The notes: a model not told the origin generated them from the letters alone. Positions 34,251 through 42,932 are shown, counted from the stretch's first letter. The stretch is DNA of 64,000 nucleotides from Desulfobaccales bacterium (GCA_041648175.1 JBAZPO010000015.1:1-64000); one strand, 5' to 3'. Made by a program: numbers and translations.

Positions 34251-34991
34251 CTACGGCAAACTCAGCATCTTGTGATAGATCACCTGAAAAGCGTCTGGCC
34301 GCACCGTAATAAATCCGGAAAACGGCGTGTTGATATCGTAAATAAAAAACAGGCACGTCAAGACCATAAATATGACCATGAACTCAAAGATCAGGGATAC
34401 AGCCGTTGGCTGCCGATTCAAGAGGAATAATCCGAAAACTACCGATCCAAAGCCAAAGAAAAGAATAATCCAGACCGTGGGATAGAGATTGCCTTTCACC
34501 GTGGTGGCACGGGAAAGGCGCTGCCGGCCGGCTTCCGCAAGACTATTAAAAATTGCCCGGAGTTTGTCCGAATCGCCACTGAGTGCAAAATATTTTTCCC
34601 AGACCTCATCGAAACGCTGACTGGCTGCCTGGCTCATGGAATCCTTTTCCATTTGCGGCCATTCGTTTTCGAGCACCGTCTTGACATAGGATTGCAGGGA
34701 CTGGCGAAAGGCCTCGGATTGGGGCAGACTTCGGGCAGCATAGTGGGCCACCATGAGGCCGTCGGCCTCCCGGTTGACATTTACTTGGGTAGTGAGGAAC
34801 GTCGACCACAAAGTGACAATGGAAAAGCCGATGAAAAAGGCGTAAAGGGTGGTAAAAAAACTAAATATAGAGGTGTGCAGAGGGTCTTTTTGCAGGTGCT
34901 GGCCGAACCACCGGCGAATCAGGAGTAACCCCCCGGAAACCAACACACTGATGAAGAAGATCAAGCATAATAGGAGTAAGGTCGTACTCAC
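34251..34991 (-). CDS. DUF4239-type membrane protein
   Basis: 246 residues. Two N-terminal membrane helices (TLLLLCLIFFISVLVSGGLLL and SIFSFFTTLYAFFIGFSIVTL), a ~110-residue soluble helical middle, and two C-terminal helices (VWIILFFGFGSVVFGLFLL and LIFEFMVIFMVLTCLFFI), then the conserved DINTPFSGFITVRPDAF. This arrangement matches the DUF4239/bestrophin-like family. The start is GTG 34991 with AGGAGACTG upstream. It is convergent with the third TauE operon. Transport of an ion is possible, but no function is known. Confidence 0.75.
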   Translation of the reverse strand: MSTTLLLLCLIFFISVLVSGGLLLIRRWFGQHLQKDPLHTSIFSFFTTLYAFFIGFSIVTLWSTFLTTQVNVNREADGLMVAHYAARSLPQSEAFRQSLQSYVKTVLENEWPQMEKDSMSQAASQRFDEVWEKYFALSGDSDKLRAIFNSLAEAGRQRLSRATTVKGNLYPTVWIILFFGFGSVVFGLFLLNRQPTAVSLIFEFMVIFMVLTCLFFIYDINTPFSGFITVRPDAFQVIYHKMLSLP

Positions 34992-35137
34992 CGAATCAGT
35001 CTCCTGGGGAGCAGCAGGTTCTCAATCATATCTTTTTCGAGCCCTGGATATCTAGAGCGTCAGGCTAATCCGGTCAGACGCAAGCGCCAGGTTGCCCCCA
35101 GCCGAAGCCTGCGCCTGCCGGAGAAATCCTCTGATGG

Positions 35138-35737
35138 TTACTGATTGGGGTTTTGCACCACACAGTACTGTAGCTGCGACCCTTGATAACACGGCTGCAG
35201 GTATTGGCCGTCGGACATATAATACGTCTGGTTATTGATCACCACCGGTTGGGAATTTTGGGGGAGTGACCTCACCACCGCTCCCAGGGTCAGCCCGGTG
35301 GCCAGACCGGCTGCTGCGCCCCAGCCGGGTCCCCAACCCGGACCATAACCCGGGCCGCCATAACCACCCCAGCCATGTTCGACGTTGACGTTCCGGTTGT
35401 AGTTCCTATTGACGTTAACGTTTCTTTGATCTCCGTGGTCCCCATGGTCTCCATGGTCCCCGTGGTTCCCATGATCTCCATGATTGCCATGGTCCCCGTG
35501 GTGTCCGCCTCCGCCGCCGTGCTCGCCGTGTCCGCCACCGCCCCGGAAGCCGCCGCCCCCAAAGGCGCCGTGGTGTCCGCCACCGCCATGCATGCCGCTA
35601 TGACCGCCACCGTGGCCGCCACGGTGGCCGCCACCACCACCCCGGGCCAGGGCGCCGGTGGGGTATAAAGGCGAGGCGATGAGCAGGGCCACAACCGACA
35701 CGATCGCCAGCCAGCCATACAGGTTCGGTCTTTTCAT
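35138..35737 (-). CDS. Secreted Gly/His-rich protein with GDHGNH repeats
   Basis: 199 residues from ATG 35737. A signal peptide (WLAIVSVVALLIASPLYPTGALA) is followed by ~75 residues of Gly/His-rich sequence, including tandem HGDHGNHGDHG units coded by a 9-base repeat (about 35430-35510). Then comes an Asn/Arg/Val stretch (RNVNVNRNYNRNVNVEH), a Gly/Tyr/Pro region, a hydrophobic glycine-zipper-like AAAGLATGLTLGAVV, and a C-terminal NNQTYYMSDGQYLQPCY. The histidines could bind metal ions. AAGGAGAG precedes the ATG, which overlaps the stop of the DUF2092 gene (ATGA). Exact family not known; the end resembles DUF6515-like proteins. Confidence 0.7.
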   Translation of the reverse strand: MKRPNLYGWLAIVSVVALLIASPLYPTGALARGGGGGHRGGHGGGHSGMHGGGGHHGAFGGGGFRGGGGHGEHGGGGGHHGDHGNHGDHGNHGDHGDHGDHGDQRNVNVNRNYNRNVNVEHGWGGYGGPGYGPGWGPGWGAAAGLATGLTLGAVVRSLPQNSQPVVINNQTYYMSDGQYLQPCYQGSQLQYCVVQNPNQ

Positions 35738-36564
35738 GGTTTCTCTCCTTGCTTGGTGCTCCGGGGTGTGGGCTTGGGCTCTGCGGCTTTGGCTGGAGGC
35801 AAAAAGTCGATCTGCTGGGACCCGGTTGGCGGCACAAAGGTGAACATGTTGGCAGGCAGTTGCGGAGACAGGTTCCAGTCGGTCAGATGGGCCGTCCATT
35901 GAGGTTCACCCAGAAGCTTCTTTTGGTTAATCAGGAGCTTGCGGGGTAGAGGTTTACCGTTGGCTTCGATCCAGATTTGCCACTGCATATCCTCCTGATC
36001 GAAGGCCAAATGATGGCAAAGCACTCCGCGCACCCGATGCAGTCCGACATAAAGGGTGTGGGTGACGTTTTTCATCATCAGGTCGTAGGCGTTGGTGCAG
36101 ACGAGATCGGCCAGCGCCACCTGGAGGCCAAAATTACGGTAGGCCTTGGACAGGGCCTCATCAATGGTGGGTGGCATAGGGGCGATGGCATAGAGGTTAT
36201 GGTCCTTGTTGTAAAGGGTTAGGGTCAGGCCGTCATAGAAGACCTCCTGGTTTTCCAGATCGCCCTGGCCGTCGATCCTGATTTTATCGGGCCGCCGCAC
36301 CGCCACCTTGAGGTCCAAGGAATATTGCAGTTTTTTCCTGCCGCTATAGACCTGGTCATCGGTGACTTCAGCCCGGAAAGAAAACTGTCTCTGGGATTTA
36401 AGGAAATTGGTCATATCCCGAAGGATTTTGTCCGGATCAGGCGGCGCCGGGGCCTGCGCCGCGCCTTTGGCCGCGGCACCCCCGGTAGTCCCGCCGGCCC
36501 AGCCGGGCAGAAACAGGAGGAGGATGGCGATGAGGGTTAGGGTTCGGGGCTTTATTCCACGCAT
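35734..36564 (-). CDS. DUF2092 family periplasmic protein
   Basis: 276 residues. Signal peptide (LTLIAILLLFLPGWAGG), short Ala/Pro linker, then a LolA/LolB-like fold: ILRDMTNFLKSQRQFSFRAEVT, AVRRPDKIRIDGQGD, YDGLTLTLYNKDHNLYA, HHLAFDQEDMQWQIWIEANG. This matches the DUF2092 family of predicted periplasmic proteins, which may bind lipids. A Pro/Lys tail ends the protein. AAGGAGAGG precedes the ATG. Its stop overlaps the start of the Gly/His-rich gene, so both are translated together. Confidence 0.82.
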   Translation of the reverse strand: MRGIKPRTLTLIAILLLFLPGWAGGTTGGAAAKGAAQAPAPPDPDKILRDMTNFLKSQRQFSFRAEVTDDQVYSGRKKLQYSLDLKVAVRRPDKIRIDGQGDLENQEVFYDGLTLTLYNKDHNLYAIAPMPPTIDEALSKAYRNFGLQVALADLVCTNAYDLMMKNVTHTLYVGLHRVRGVLCHHLAFDQEDMQWQIWIEANGKPLPRKLLINQKKLLGEPQWTAHLTDWNLSPQLPANMFTFVPPTGSQQIDFLPPAKAAEPKPTPRSTKQGEKP

Positions 36565-36867
36565 AGGATTCCTCTCCTTAAAAAGTTTTAGGCGCGACCT
36601 GAGTTCAGCGCGTCCCCGTGGTCTTAGGTCTCAGCCTGACAGGAAGTTCGCCAGGCTTATGCGGCGAGGCGTTGCTTGTCTGTTAAGCTATACATAGCGT
36701 CATAAATAATTTGACCTATTTATCTTCTGCGCCCTCAGTGTCTCTGCGGTTAATCATTTTTCGCCGCAGAGGCGCAGAGAACGCAAAGGGCGTTTATGTT
36801 CAATTACTTAGGTCATTGCGGATAAAATCCCTGCCGATGACTGCTAAACCACCATCCGGGAGAGGTC
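36565..36867. other. Intergenic region with CTCTGCGG repeat
   Basis: No gene is seen. It holds an imperfect palindromic repeat at about 36726-36790 of the same type as 51100-51145. A promoter for the DUF2092 operon should lie here but no clear boxes were found. Confidence 0.4.
36726..36790. repeat. CTCTGCGG/CCGCAGAG dispersed repeat
   Basis: Arms CTCTGCGG and CCGCAGAG separated by about 14 bases (TTAATCATTTTTCG), with a GCGCAGAGAACGCAAAGG tail. A better-preserved copy with perfect 16-base arms lies at 51100-51145. Confidence 0.6.
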
Positions 36868-37482
36868 TTAAAACGTCGAGGCCAGGGGTTGAACCTGCCC
36901 CGCATGGAGGTAATACTTGGCGACCATGACCTCCAAGCGCCCGGCGTCCACCGCTTTCCGGATAACGGGGCTGATCCGGAGCAAGGTCGCTTCCAGTAAT
37001 TTGAGATGGAGGTCGGTGGCGGCTTCTACCAGGTCTTCGCCGTGGTTGCCGTTCTGGCGAGCCTGGGCCACCGCGGGTGCGATCTGTTCCACAATGGCCA
37101 CGATATGGTCGTGGGCCGCCTCGGGATGCTCTACCGCCGCGGTAACCGCGCCGCAGCACTCATGGCCCTTGATAACGAGAAGGGGCACGTGGAGATGCGC
37201 CACTGCGTACTCCAGACTGCCGATGCTTGTGGGGTCCAGCACCAGACCAGCGGTGCGCACCACGAAGAGATCTCCCAGGCTCTGATCAAAGATGATCTCC
37301 GCGGGCACCCGTGAATCGGAGCAGCAAAGTATCGCGGCTTCCGGCTGCTGGCCTAGCGTCAAAGTGCGCCGCAAGTCCATGAGATTTCGCCCTTGGAAGA
37401 GCCCCTGGACAAACCGAAAGTTGCCTTCCATTAACTTTTGCCAGACTTGTCGGCCAGTGATACCTCGCTCCCCGTGATTCAT
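36868..37482 (-). CDS. Beta-class carbonic anhydrase
   Basis: 204 residues. The zinc-site motifs are present: CCSDSRVPAE (first Cys with the Asp-Arg dyad) and IKGHECCGAV (His and second Cys). The N-terminal helices (GRQVWQKLMEGNFRFVQG) are typical. It interconverts CO2 and bicarbonate in the cytoplasm. AAAAAGGATCAC precedes the ATG. It has no close co-directional partner. The SulP transporter in the window (59302-61080) could in principle carry bicarbonate but is 22 kb away. Confidence 0.9.
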   Translation of the reverse strand: MNHGERGITGRQVWQKLMEGNFRFVQGLFQGRNLMDLRRTLTLGQQPEAAILCCSDSRVPAEIIFDQSLGDLFVVRTAGLVLDPTSIGSLEYAVAHLHVPLLVIKGHECCGAVTAAVEHPEAAHDHIVAIVEQIAPAVAQARQNGNHGEDLVEAATDLHLKLLEATLLRISPVIRKAVDAGRLEVMVAKYYLHAGQVQPLASTF

Positions 37483-37589
37483 TAAGTGATCCTTTTTGCC
37501 TTGCTTTTGCGCCGGTCACCGTGAAGAGGTCACGAGACAGGCGAAACCACCGGTTAACTGCGGCTTACCAAGCCGCTCGCTTATTTCCC

Positions 37590-37655
37590 TCAGCATCCAC
37601 CGCCGCGGAAAATAATCAAAATGACCACTACTGCTATGACGATTATCCATTCCAT
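37590..37655 (-). CDS. Very small hydrophobic peptide (21 residues)
   Basis: An ORF of 21 codons plus TGA. It starts ATG 37655 with AAAAGGAAAATTCTG upstream. The product is one membrane-length run of Ile, Val and Leu after MEW, ending FRGGGC. Size and layout fit a small membrane peptide, and a free C-terminal cysteine is unusual. It lies alone between the carbonic anhydrase gene and the receiver gene. No homologue can be named, and chance cannot be excluded. Confidence 0.4.
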   Translation of the reverse strand: MEWIIVIAVVVILIIFRGGGC

Positions 37656-37774
37656 CAGAATTTTCCTTTTATAATTTCGCTTTTGCATACGGGCGGCCCA
37701 GGTGTCCGCCCGGTTAAGGCGTACTCAGGTGCGCCCCCACAAAAACAGGTCAAAATATTTCTGAGACGAGGAGG

Positions 37775-38188
37775 CTAGTTGCCCTCAAGCTGTTGTTTAA
37801 GGGCTTTGTTTTGCTGCACCATGTCCCGCCAGCGCATGGCCTTGTCAATGGCCAGGAGAATCTGCTCCTTGCGGAACGGCTTCGTAATATAATCAAAAGC
37901 CCCTTTGGCCATGGCCTCCTCCGCCGACTCGAGCGACCCGTAAGCGGTGATCACCATAACCAGAGCATTTTCATCTTGCTTTTTGGCCTGGGCCAACACC
38001 TCCAGGCCATCCATGCCCGGCATTTTGAGGTCCGTAAGAATCAGGTCAAAGGTTTCCTTTTCCAAGAGTTCGGACGCCTCGAGGGGATTGTTGGTGACCG
38101 TGACCTGATGGTCAGAATAGCCCTCAATGATCATTTTGAGCAGGGCTAACATATCCAATTCGTCATCGACGGCCAGAATCCGTCCCAT
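37775..38188 (-). CDS. Response regulator, receiver domain only
   Basis: 137 residues, one receiver domain. Acidic pocket LAVDDELDM, acceptor Asp in LILTDLKMPGMDG, MVITAYGS, and Lys in ITKPFRKEQIL; a helical tail (NKALKQQLEGN) follows. It is paralogous to 17332-17736 (both have TVTNNPLE-like and KPFRKE motifs). GAGGAGGTTATAAG precedes the ATG. It lies 121 bases downstream of the PEP-synthase-like gene 38310-40823 on the same strand. The same two families are thus paired at two loci, although the gene order is reversed here and no kinase is adjacent. Confidence 0.88.
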   Translation of the reverse strand: MGRILAVDDELDMLALLKMIIEGYSDHQVTVTNNPLEASELLEKETFDLILTDLKMPGMDGLEVLAQAKKQDENALVMVITAYGSLESAEEAMAKGAFDYITKPFRKEQILLAIDKAMRWRDMVQQNKALKQQLEGN

Positions 38189-38309
38189 CTTATAACCTCC
38201 TCGACTCGCCGCGTCGCCCTAAAGAGCACCGGTGCGGCCGCATCATCGGGGGTGCGAAGCGACAAAAACCCTCGTGCCCTGGGCAGTTCGGCCTCTCGCT
38301 TCAACCCGC

Positions 38310-40823
38310 TCAAATATGTTTCTCGGAAAAATCGCGGTAATGCTGCTCCACCGCATCCTCGGAGAGCATCACCATATCCAACTGCTTGGCAACCATCATC
38401 AGGCGGCCCAGAACTTCCAGCTTCTGCTCCAGGATGTCGGCATCATAGCCGTCGATGCGGGCCGTAATGGAATCCTCCTTGGGTTCCACCCGGAAATCCA
38501 GGTCCTCCAAAATCCTGGTCAGAAAGCTGACCCGGCGCATACGGCGCGGCAGCTCGGCGCCACCGCCATAAAAGGTGAAACTTACATAGCTCTCCCCCGG
38601 AGCGCCCAGAAAGGCCTCAATGGTGGCGAAATGAAAGCCCAACCGGTTGGACAGGTTCATATAATCATTGGTGATGATGGCAAAATTCTTTTCGTGCAGC
38701 CGCTCCTGGATGTTGGTGTTGGTAGCGGTGCTCATGACCACGGACATAAACCCGGCCAGGTCTACGGGTTTGGGCCCGGTCCAGCCCACGGCAGCCACCC
38801 CGCGCCAGTAGGCCAGCATGGGCCGGGACTGGAGATGCTCGGGCCGGACTTTGACCAGGTCCGCGGCCTCGGGGGCAAGCCCTCCGCCCAGGTCAATGAT
38901 GTTCAGTTCCACCGGGATGGAGCTAACCAGGTGCCGGGCCCCGTCTTCATCCACCCGCGCTGTTGACACCTGGAAAAGCTCTTCCATGGCCTTTTCATGA
39001 CCGAACCGGGTGATATCATGATAGGTCCGGCAAGCCTCGGGGCGAAAGTTTTCCCCTCGGGGGTCCAGGAGATTGAGGGGAATGATGTGCTTTAAAACCC
39101 GCTCCAGCACCTTGTAGGCCCGGGTCTGGCGCACCGCCTCATCGCCGCCCCGCAGCACCTTGAGCAGTTCCTCCACCCGGCCGGCGTAAATGTTGCCATA
39201 GTAGGCGTCCACGGTGACCACCTCACCGGGCGTGAGACGGGCGCCGGCCCCTTTGGCCCCAAAGATGGCGGGAATCCTGGCCTCCCGCAGCACCGTGGCC
39301 AGGTGGCTGGTGGCGCTCCCGGCCTCACTGATCATGGCCGCCACCCGGCCCACTACCACGGCGTATTCCGGCAAGGCCCGGGGAGTTACCAGCACCGCAT
39401 CCTGGGGGATGTTATCCAGAGCCTCGCCTTGGAGCAGATAGACCGGGCCCGCGGCCGCGCCCCGGGAGGCGATGATGCCATCGGCCAGAAGCACCTCGGC
39501 CCCCTTGATCTGGGGCGGCAGGTAGTCGGCCTTGAGCTGACGGCTGACCCGCAAGGGCCGGGCTTGCAGCAGGTAAAACCTACCCTGGGCATCGAGAGCC
39601 CATTCAATATCCTGGGGCGGACCAAAGTGCTCCTTGACCCGGTCACCCAGCGCGGCCAGTTCCAGGGCCTGGTCTTCCCCCAGACAAGCCCCCTGAAGTT
39701 CCTCCGGGGTGATCACATCTTTAATCCCGCCTTCCGGCGCGGCAACGTGCATGTGGGACTTATCGCCCACGTGGAGGCCCGCAATCCCGCCTGCCTCAAT
39801 CCGATAGACGTCCGGCTCCACCACGCCGCCCACCGCCAGAGAACCCAGCCCGCAGACGGCATTGATAATAGCGCCCTCCCCGCCCCGGGGATCATCGGTA
39901 TAGAGCACCCCTGCAGTCTTGGCCGGCACCATCTCCATGACCAGGACCCCCATGGCCAGTTCCTGGTAGGAAAAACCGCTGGTATGGCAATAGTACAAGG
40001 CCCGAGGGGTGAACTGGGACGCAATAACTTCCTTATAACGGTGTTCCACCAGATCCCGAGGAACATTGAGTACGCTTTCGAATTGCCCGGCAAAACTGAA
40101 GAAGCTATCTTCCTGGAGAGCGGAGCTGCGCACCGCCACCCGGGGCGCAGTCAGCTCCACCAGGCGCTCCTGGATAGCCCGGGAAAGCTCCGGCGGCAAC
40201 GGCTGCTCCATAATTTCTTTGCGGATCTCATCTCCTGCCTCCCGCAGGCTTTCCAAGTCGCGGATATGGGAATGGGTAATGGCCTTTCGGATAAACTCCA
40301 CCAAGTGGCCGGTTTCGAAAAAGAGCTTCTGGGCATAGGCGCTGATTCCGAAACCCACGGGGACCCGCAACCCCAGGCGGGTGAGTTCGCCCAATTTCTC
40401 GGCTTTGCCCCCACAAAAAAAACCTTCCCGCACCTCTCCCAGGGGCAGCGCCAGGGGAACCGGCTTCAAGGTGGGTCCGGCCAGCTCTTCCGCCACCAGA
40501 TGGGCCACCCGTTGGCGAGCGGCGTCCAAGGCGCTATAACGGCCTCCGGCCATGGCATTCAGAGACTCCACCATTACCTCAATCTCATGGCCCAGCCGGT
40601 CACAGGCCTGTCGGACGTAGTACATGTCAAACAGGAATCCCTCGTCCATTTTGACCTGGAGGTCGGCGACGGTGGTTAAAATGGCGCTGTTTGCTCCGAG
40701 GAGGCGCTTATACTGCAGATACCGTTCAAGGAGGGCGGGCGGAGGACCCAAAGAGGCGGGGTAGGACCGCGGCCGGCCCCTGCGGGTGAACCATTTCTTG
40801 AGCTTCTGCAAAGCCGCGGTCAC
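38310..40823 (-). CDS. PEP-synthase-like protein with novel C-terminal domain
   Basis: 837 residues, same order of domains as 18204-20768. Helical N-terminal domain ~1-125; ATP-grasp ~130-428 (CGGKAEKLGELTRLG, AVRSSALQEDSFFSFAGQF, TAGVLYTDDP, PQDIEWAL, LQARPLRV); swivelling His domain ~440-550 with GSATSHLATVLRE (H507); unique C-terminal domain ~560-837 with CRTYHDITRFGHEKAM. The PEP/pyruvate TIM barrel of PEP synthase and PPDK is replaced. Catalytic His and ATP motifs are present, so autophosphorylation from ATP is plausible. The start is GTG 40823 with AAAGGAAAA upstream. It is followed by a receiver gene. It is clearly a paralogue, not a recent duplicate, of 18204-20768. Confidence 0.85.
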   Translation of the reverse strand: MTAALQKLKKWFTRRGRPRSYPASLGPPPALLERYLQYKRLLGANSAILTTVADLQVKMDEGFLFDMYYVRQACDRLGHEIEVMVESLNAMAGGRYSALDAARQRVAHLVAEELAGPTLKPVPLALPLGEVREGFFCGGKAEKLGELTRLGLRVPVGFGISAYAQKLFFETGHLVEFIRKAITHSHIRDLESLREAGDEIRKEIMEQPLPPELSRAIQERLVELTAPRVAVRSSALQEDSFFSFAGQFESVLNVPRDLVEHRYKEVIASQFTPRALYYCHTSGFSYQELAMGVLVMEMVPAKTAGVLYTDDPRGGEGAIINAVCGLGSLAVGGVVEPDVYRIEAGGIAGLHVGDKSHMHVAAPEGGIKDVITPEELQGACLGEDQALELAALGDRVKEHFGPPQDIEWALDAQGRFYLLQARPLRVSRQLKADYLPPQIKGAEVLLADGIIASRGAAAGPVYLLQGEALDNIPQDAVLVTPRALPEYAVVVGRVAAMISEAGSATSHLATVLREARIPAIFGAKGAGARLTPGEVVTVDAYYGNIYAGRVEELLKVLRGGDEAVRQTRAYKVLERVLKHIIPLNLLDPRGENFRPEACRTYHDITRFGHEKAMEELFQVSTARVDEDGARHLVSSIPVELNIIDLGGGLAPEAADLVKVRPEHLQSRPMLAYWRGVAAVGWTGPKPVDLAGFMSVVMSTATNTNIQERLHEKNFAIITNDYMNLSNRLGFHFATIEAFLGAPGESYVSFTFYGGGAELPRRMRRVSFLTRILEDLDFRVEPKEDSITARIDGYDADILEQKLEVLGRLMMVAKQLDMVMLSEDAVEQHYRDFSEKHI

Positions 40824-41104
40824 CGAATTTTCCTTTGAGAACGGAACATTTCCCCCCGATTATAGAATAAACCGGGGTGGTCCTCAACTGAAAATACATT
40901 TTCCCCCTTATGGACGAGGCACCTGGCTGGCATAAGACCGGCCTTCACCCCACCTTCCGACACGGTAAGATGTAAAAAACCTATCAGATCTCTCATCAGG
41001 GAGGATTTAAGAAATAATTAATTGACTTCTCCGGGGTTTTGCGATTTCATGGGCTAATTTTAGAGTGATTCAGCGATCCAATTTTGCTGCTCGGGAGGTC
41101 GACC

Positions 41105-41923
41105 GTGCCTCAATGCCCCCATTGTCAGAATCCGTATGAACCTGGACAGCGTTATTGCAGCACCTGCGGCAGTTTCCTGCTGCATCCGGAAGAGGGGGAT
41201 ACCTTTTGCCCTCAATGCGGGGTGCGCGTCTCGCCTCGCCAGGAATTTTGCCACGAGTGTGACGCTCCCTTGAAAGGGGCTCAGGCCGCACTCGATGTCT
41301 TGGGACCCGAACAGGAACCCATGCTGCCGCCGAAGGCGCCCTCCCCTGCCCCGGCTCCATCCGGCGGGACGCCAACCTGGCTCATCGGCCTGTTGGTGGG
41401 CACGGGCGTAGTTATCATCATCTTGCTGATCTTGCTCTTCAGCCGAGACACATCACCCCCGCCCGCGCCGCCGCCGGTCCCCAAAGCCGAAGCCCCGGCT
41501 CCCGCCCCTGCGGTCCCGGCCCCTGCTGCGCCTGCGGTCCCGGCCCCCGAACAGGCTCCTGCCGCCGCGCCGGAACTCAAAGAGCAGATGCAAAAAGTGC
41601 TCTCGACCTTGCGGGAAGCCCAGATGCGCAAGGATATCGTCCAGTTTATGAGCGTCTACTCCGTTACCTATCCTCAGTTGGACGCTAAACGGGCCGAGAC
41701 GTTGAAAGCCTGGGAAAATTTTGATTTTACCAACCTGGTATTTACCGTTGACAAGGTGCAGCCTCTGGACCCTGATAACGCCCTAGCCTGGGTCACGTGG
41801 TACATTGACACCAGGAATCGGCGCAACCAAGAACTGACCAGCTATACCCAAACCTATCAGGTGCGGTTTGCCAAAGAGATGGGAAATTGGCGCATCCGCT
41901 CCCTTGAAGAGGCGGAACAATAG
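41105..41923 (+). CDS. Zinc-ribbon membrane protein with periplasmic domain
   Basis: 272 residues from GTG 41105, preceded by GGGAGGTCGACC. Two zinc ribbons at the N-terminus (CPHCQ..CSTCG at ~3-22 and CPQCG..CHEC at ~37-55), one membrane helix (WLIGLLVGTGVVIIILLILLF), an Ala/Pro-rich linker (~125-160) and a C-terminal ~110-residue domain that looks like an NTF2/SnoaL-like fold (VLSTLREAQMRKDIVQFMSVY ... YTQTYQVRFAKEMGNWRIRSLE). Function unknown; the zinc ribbons are cytoplasmic and the last domain outside. It is followed within 8 bases by an SH3 lipoprotein, so both may act in the envelope. Confidence 0.75.
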   Translation: MPQCPHCQNPYEPGQRYCSTCGSFLLHPEEGDTFCPQCGVRVSPRQEFCHECDAPLKGAQAALDVLGPEQEPMLPPKAPSPAPAPSGGTPTWLIGLLVGTGVVIIILLILLFSRDTSPPPAPPPVPKAEAPAPAPAVPAPAAPAVPAPEQAPAAAPELKEQMQKVLSTLREAQMRKDIVQFMSVYSVTYPQLDAKRAETLKAWENFDFTNLVFTVDKVQPLDPDNALAWVTWYIDTRNRRNQELTSYTQTYQVRFAKEMGNWRIRSLEEAEQ

Positions 41924-41931
41924 GAGGAAGC

Positions 41932-42732
41932 ATGAGATTTGCCCGCATCGTGCCCGGATTATTACTCGGCATGTTAGCCTTAGCCCTGCTCTCCGGATGT
42001 CAGCCACCCGTCACCACCGGCGGTTATCCGGTGTCTCCCACTTACAACTACGTGGTTCCCACCGTGACCTACTTACGGGATTGCCCGGGCTATGACTGCG
42101 GCATTGTCACAGAGGTCTACAGCGGCGATCGGGTGGTCGTCCTGGACCGCAATGATTTCGGGTGGGTCCGGGTGCAGTTGGACCGCACCGGCGGCATCGG
42201 CTGGATTTCCAGCGATCTGCTGAGTTACGGTCCGGTACCGGCGTCTTTCTATGTTTCCCTGAGAAACGTGTACCTGCGCAATTGCGCCGATTATAACTGC
42301 ACCGCCCTGGAGCTGCTCCACCGGGGTGACCGGGTGGATAGACTCGACCAGGACAGCCGCGGCTGGTGGCGGGTCAGGTCTTTCCGCTCCGGCACGACGG
42401 GCTGGCTTCCGGCCGCGGCGCTGTCCATCCGGTCGGGACCGCCCTATTACTATGTGAACGTCAATAGCCTGGCCCTGCGCGCCGGACCCAGTACCGGCAA
42501 CCGGGTTCTCACCACCCTGGGGTTCAACCAACAGGTGGAGGTGCTGGGTTCCGGCCCCGGCGGCTGGCTGCAAGTCCGGGATTCCCGGACCAATACCATC
42601 GGCTGGGCTTACGGCCGCTACCTGGAATCCTTGCCGGTGAGCTACCCGCGCTCGGCGCCCAGCCAACCCGCCCGGAAACCCGCGCCCCAACCGGAAAAGC
42701 CTAAGACTCACACCCCACCCAAGGCCATGTAA
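41932..42732 (+). CDS. Lipoprotein with three SH3b domains
   Basis: 266 residues. Signal peptide with lipobox LLSGC, then three bacterial SH3 (SH3b) repeats at ~45-100, ~108-165 and ~173-232. Each has the usual pattern of a strand with YLRDCPGYDC, YLRNCADYNC or LALRAGPSTGN, then GDRVVVL-type and GW(V/L)-type motifs. The first two repeats have a conserved Cys pair that could form disulfides. A Pro/Lys-rich tail ends the protein. SH3b domains commonly bind peptidoglycan or peptides. GGAGGAAGC precedes the ATG. A terminator lies 48 bases after the stop. Confidence 0.85.
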   Translation: MRFARIVPGLLLGMLALALLSGCQPPVTTGGYPVSPTYNYVVPTVTYLRDCPGYDCGIVTEVYSGDRVVVLDRNDFGWVRVQLDRTGGIGWISSDLLSYGPVPASFYVSLRNVYLRNCADYNCTALELLHRGDRVDRLDQDSRGWWRVRSFRSGTTGWLPAAALSIRSGPPYYYVNVNSLALRAGPSTGNRVLTTLGFNQQVEVLGSGPGGWLQVRDSRTNTIGWAYGRYLESLPVSYPRSAPSQPARKPAPQPEKPKTHTPPKAM

Positions 42733-42779
42733 TACCGTTTTCTATTTTCGGTTTTAAGATCAAGAATACTCAAGATAAG

Positions 42780-42815
42780 AAAGGCTGGTTGAGCCGCAGG
42801 TTCAACCAGCCTTTT
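42780..42815 (+). terminator. Rho-independent terminator
   Basis: Stem AAAGGCTGGTTGA / TTCAACCAGCCTTT, loop GCCGCAGG, followed by TT. It ends the zinc-ribbon/SH3 operon. Confidence 0.75.
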
Positions 42816-42851
42816 ATGTGAGGTTGCAATCAATAATAAGAGAATATTTTA

Positions 42852-42932
42852 TGTCATTCTGAACAGAGCGTAGCGGAGTGAAGAATCTCTGTTGCTTTAA
42901 AAGATAGATTCTTCGCTACACTCAGAATGACA
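42852..42932. repeat. TGTCATTCTGA-type inverted repeat
   Basis: Ends TGTCATTCTGA and TCAGAATGACA, with inner GTAGCGGAGTGAAGAATC and GATTCTTCGCTACA. An imperfect palindrome of about 80 bp of a type common between genes in many bacterial genomes. No ORF. Confidence 0.7.

Noticed and set aside
35430..35510. CRISPR-like array from regularly repeated 9-base units
   Set aside because: The repeats are contiguous without spacers and encode Gly-Asp-His repeats in a secreted protein.
39303..40679. 458-codon open frame on the plus strand, opposite the PEP-synthase-like gene
   Set aside because: It is the antisense shadow of a GC-rich gene whose minus-strand product has clear domain motifs; the plus-strand frame has low-complexity, no ribosome site and no family features. 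The same applies to 18804-20093 and 16028-17104 on the minus strand.
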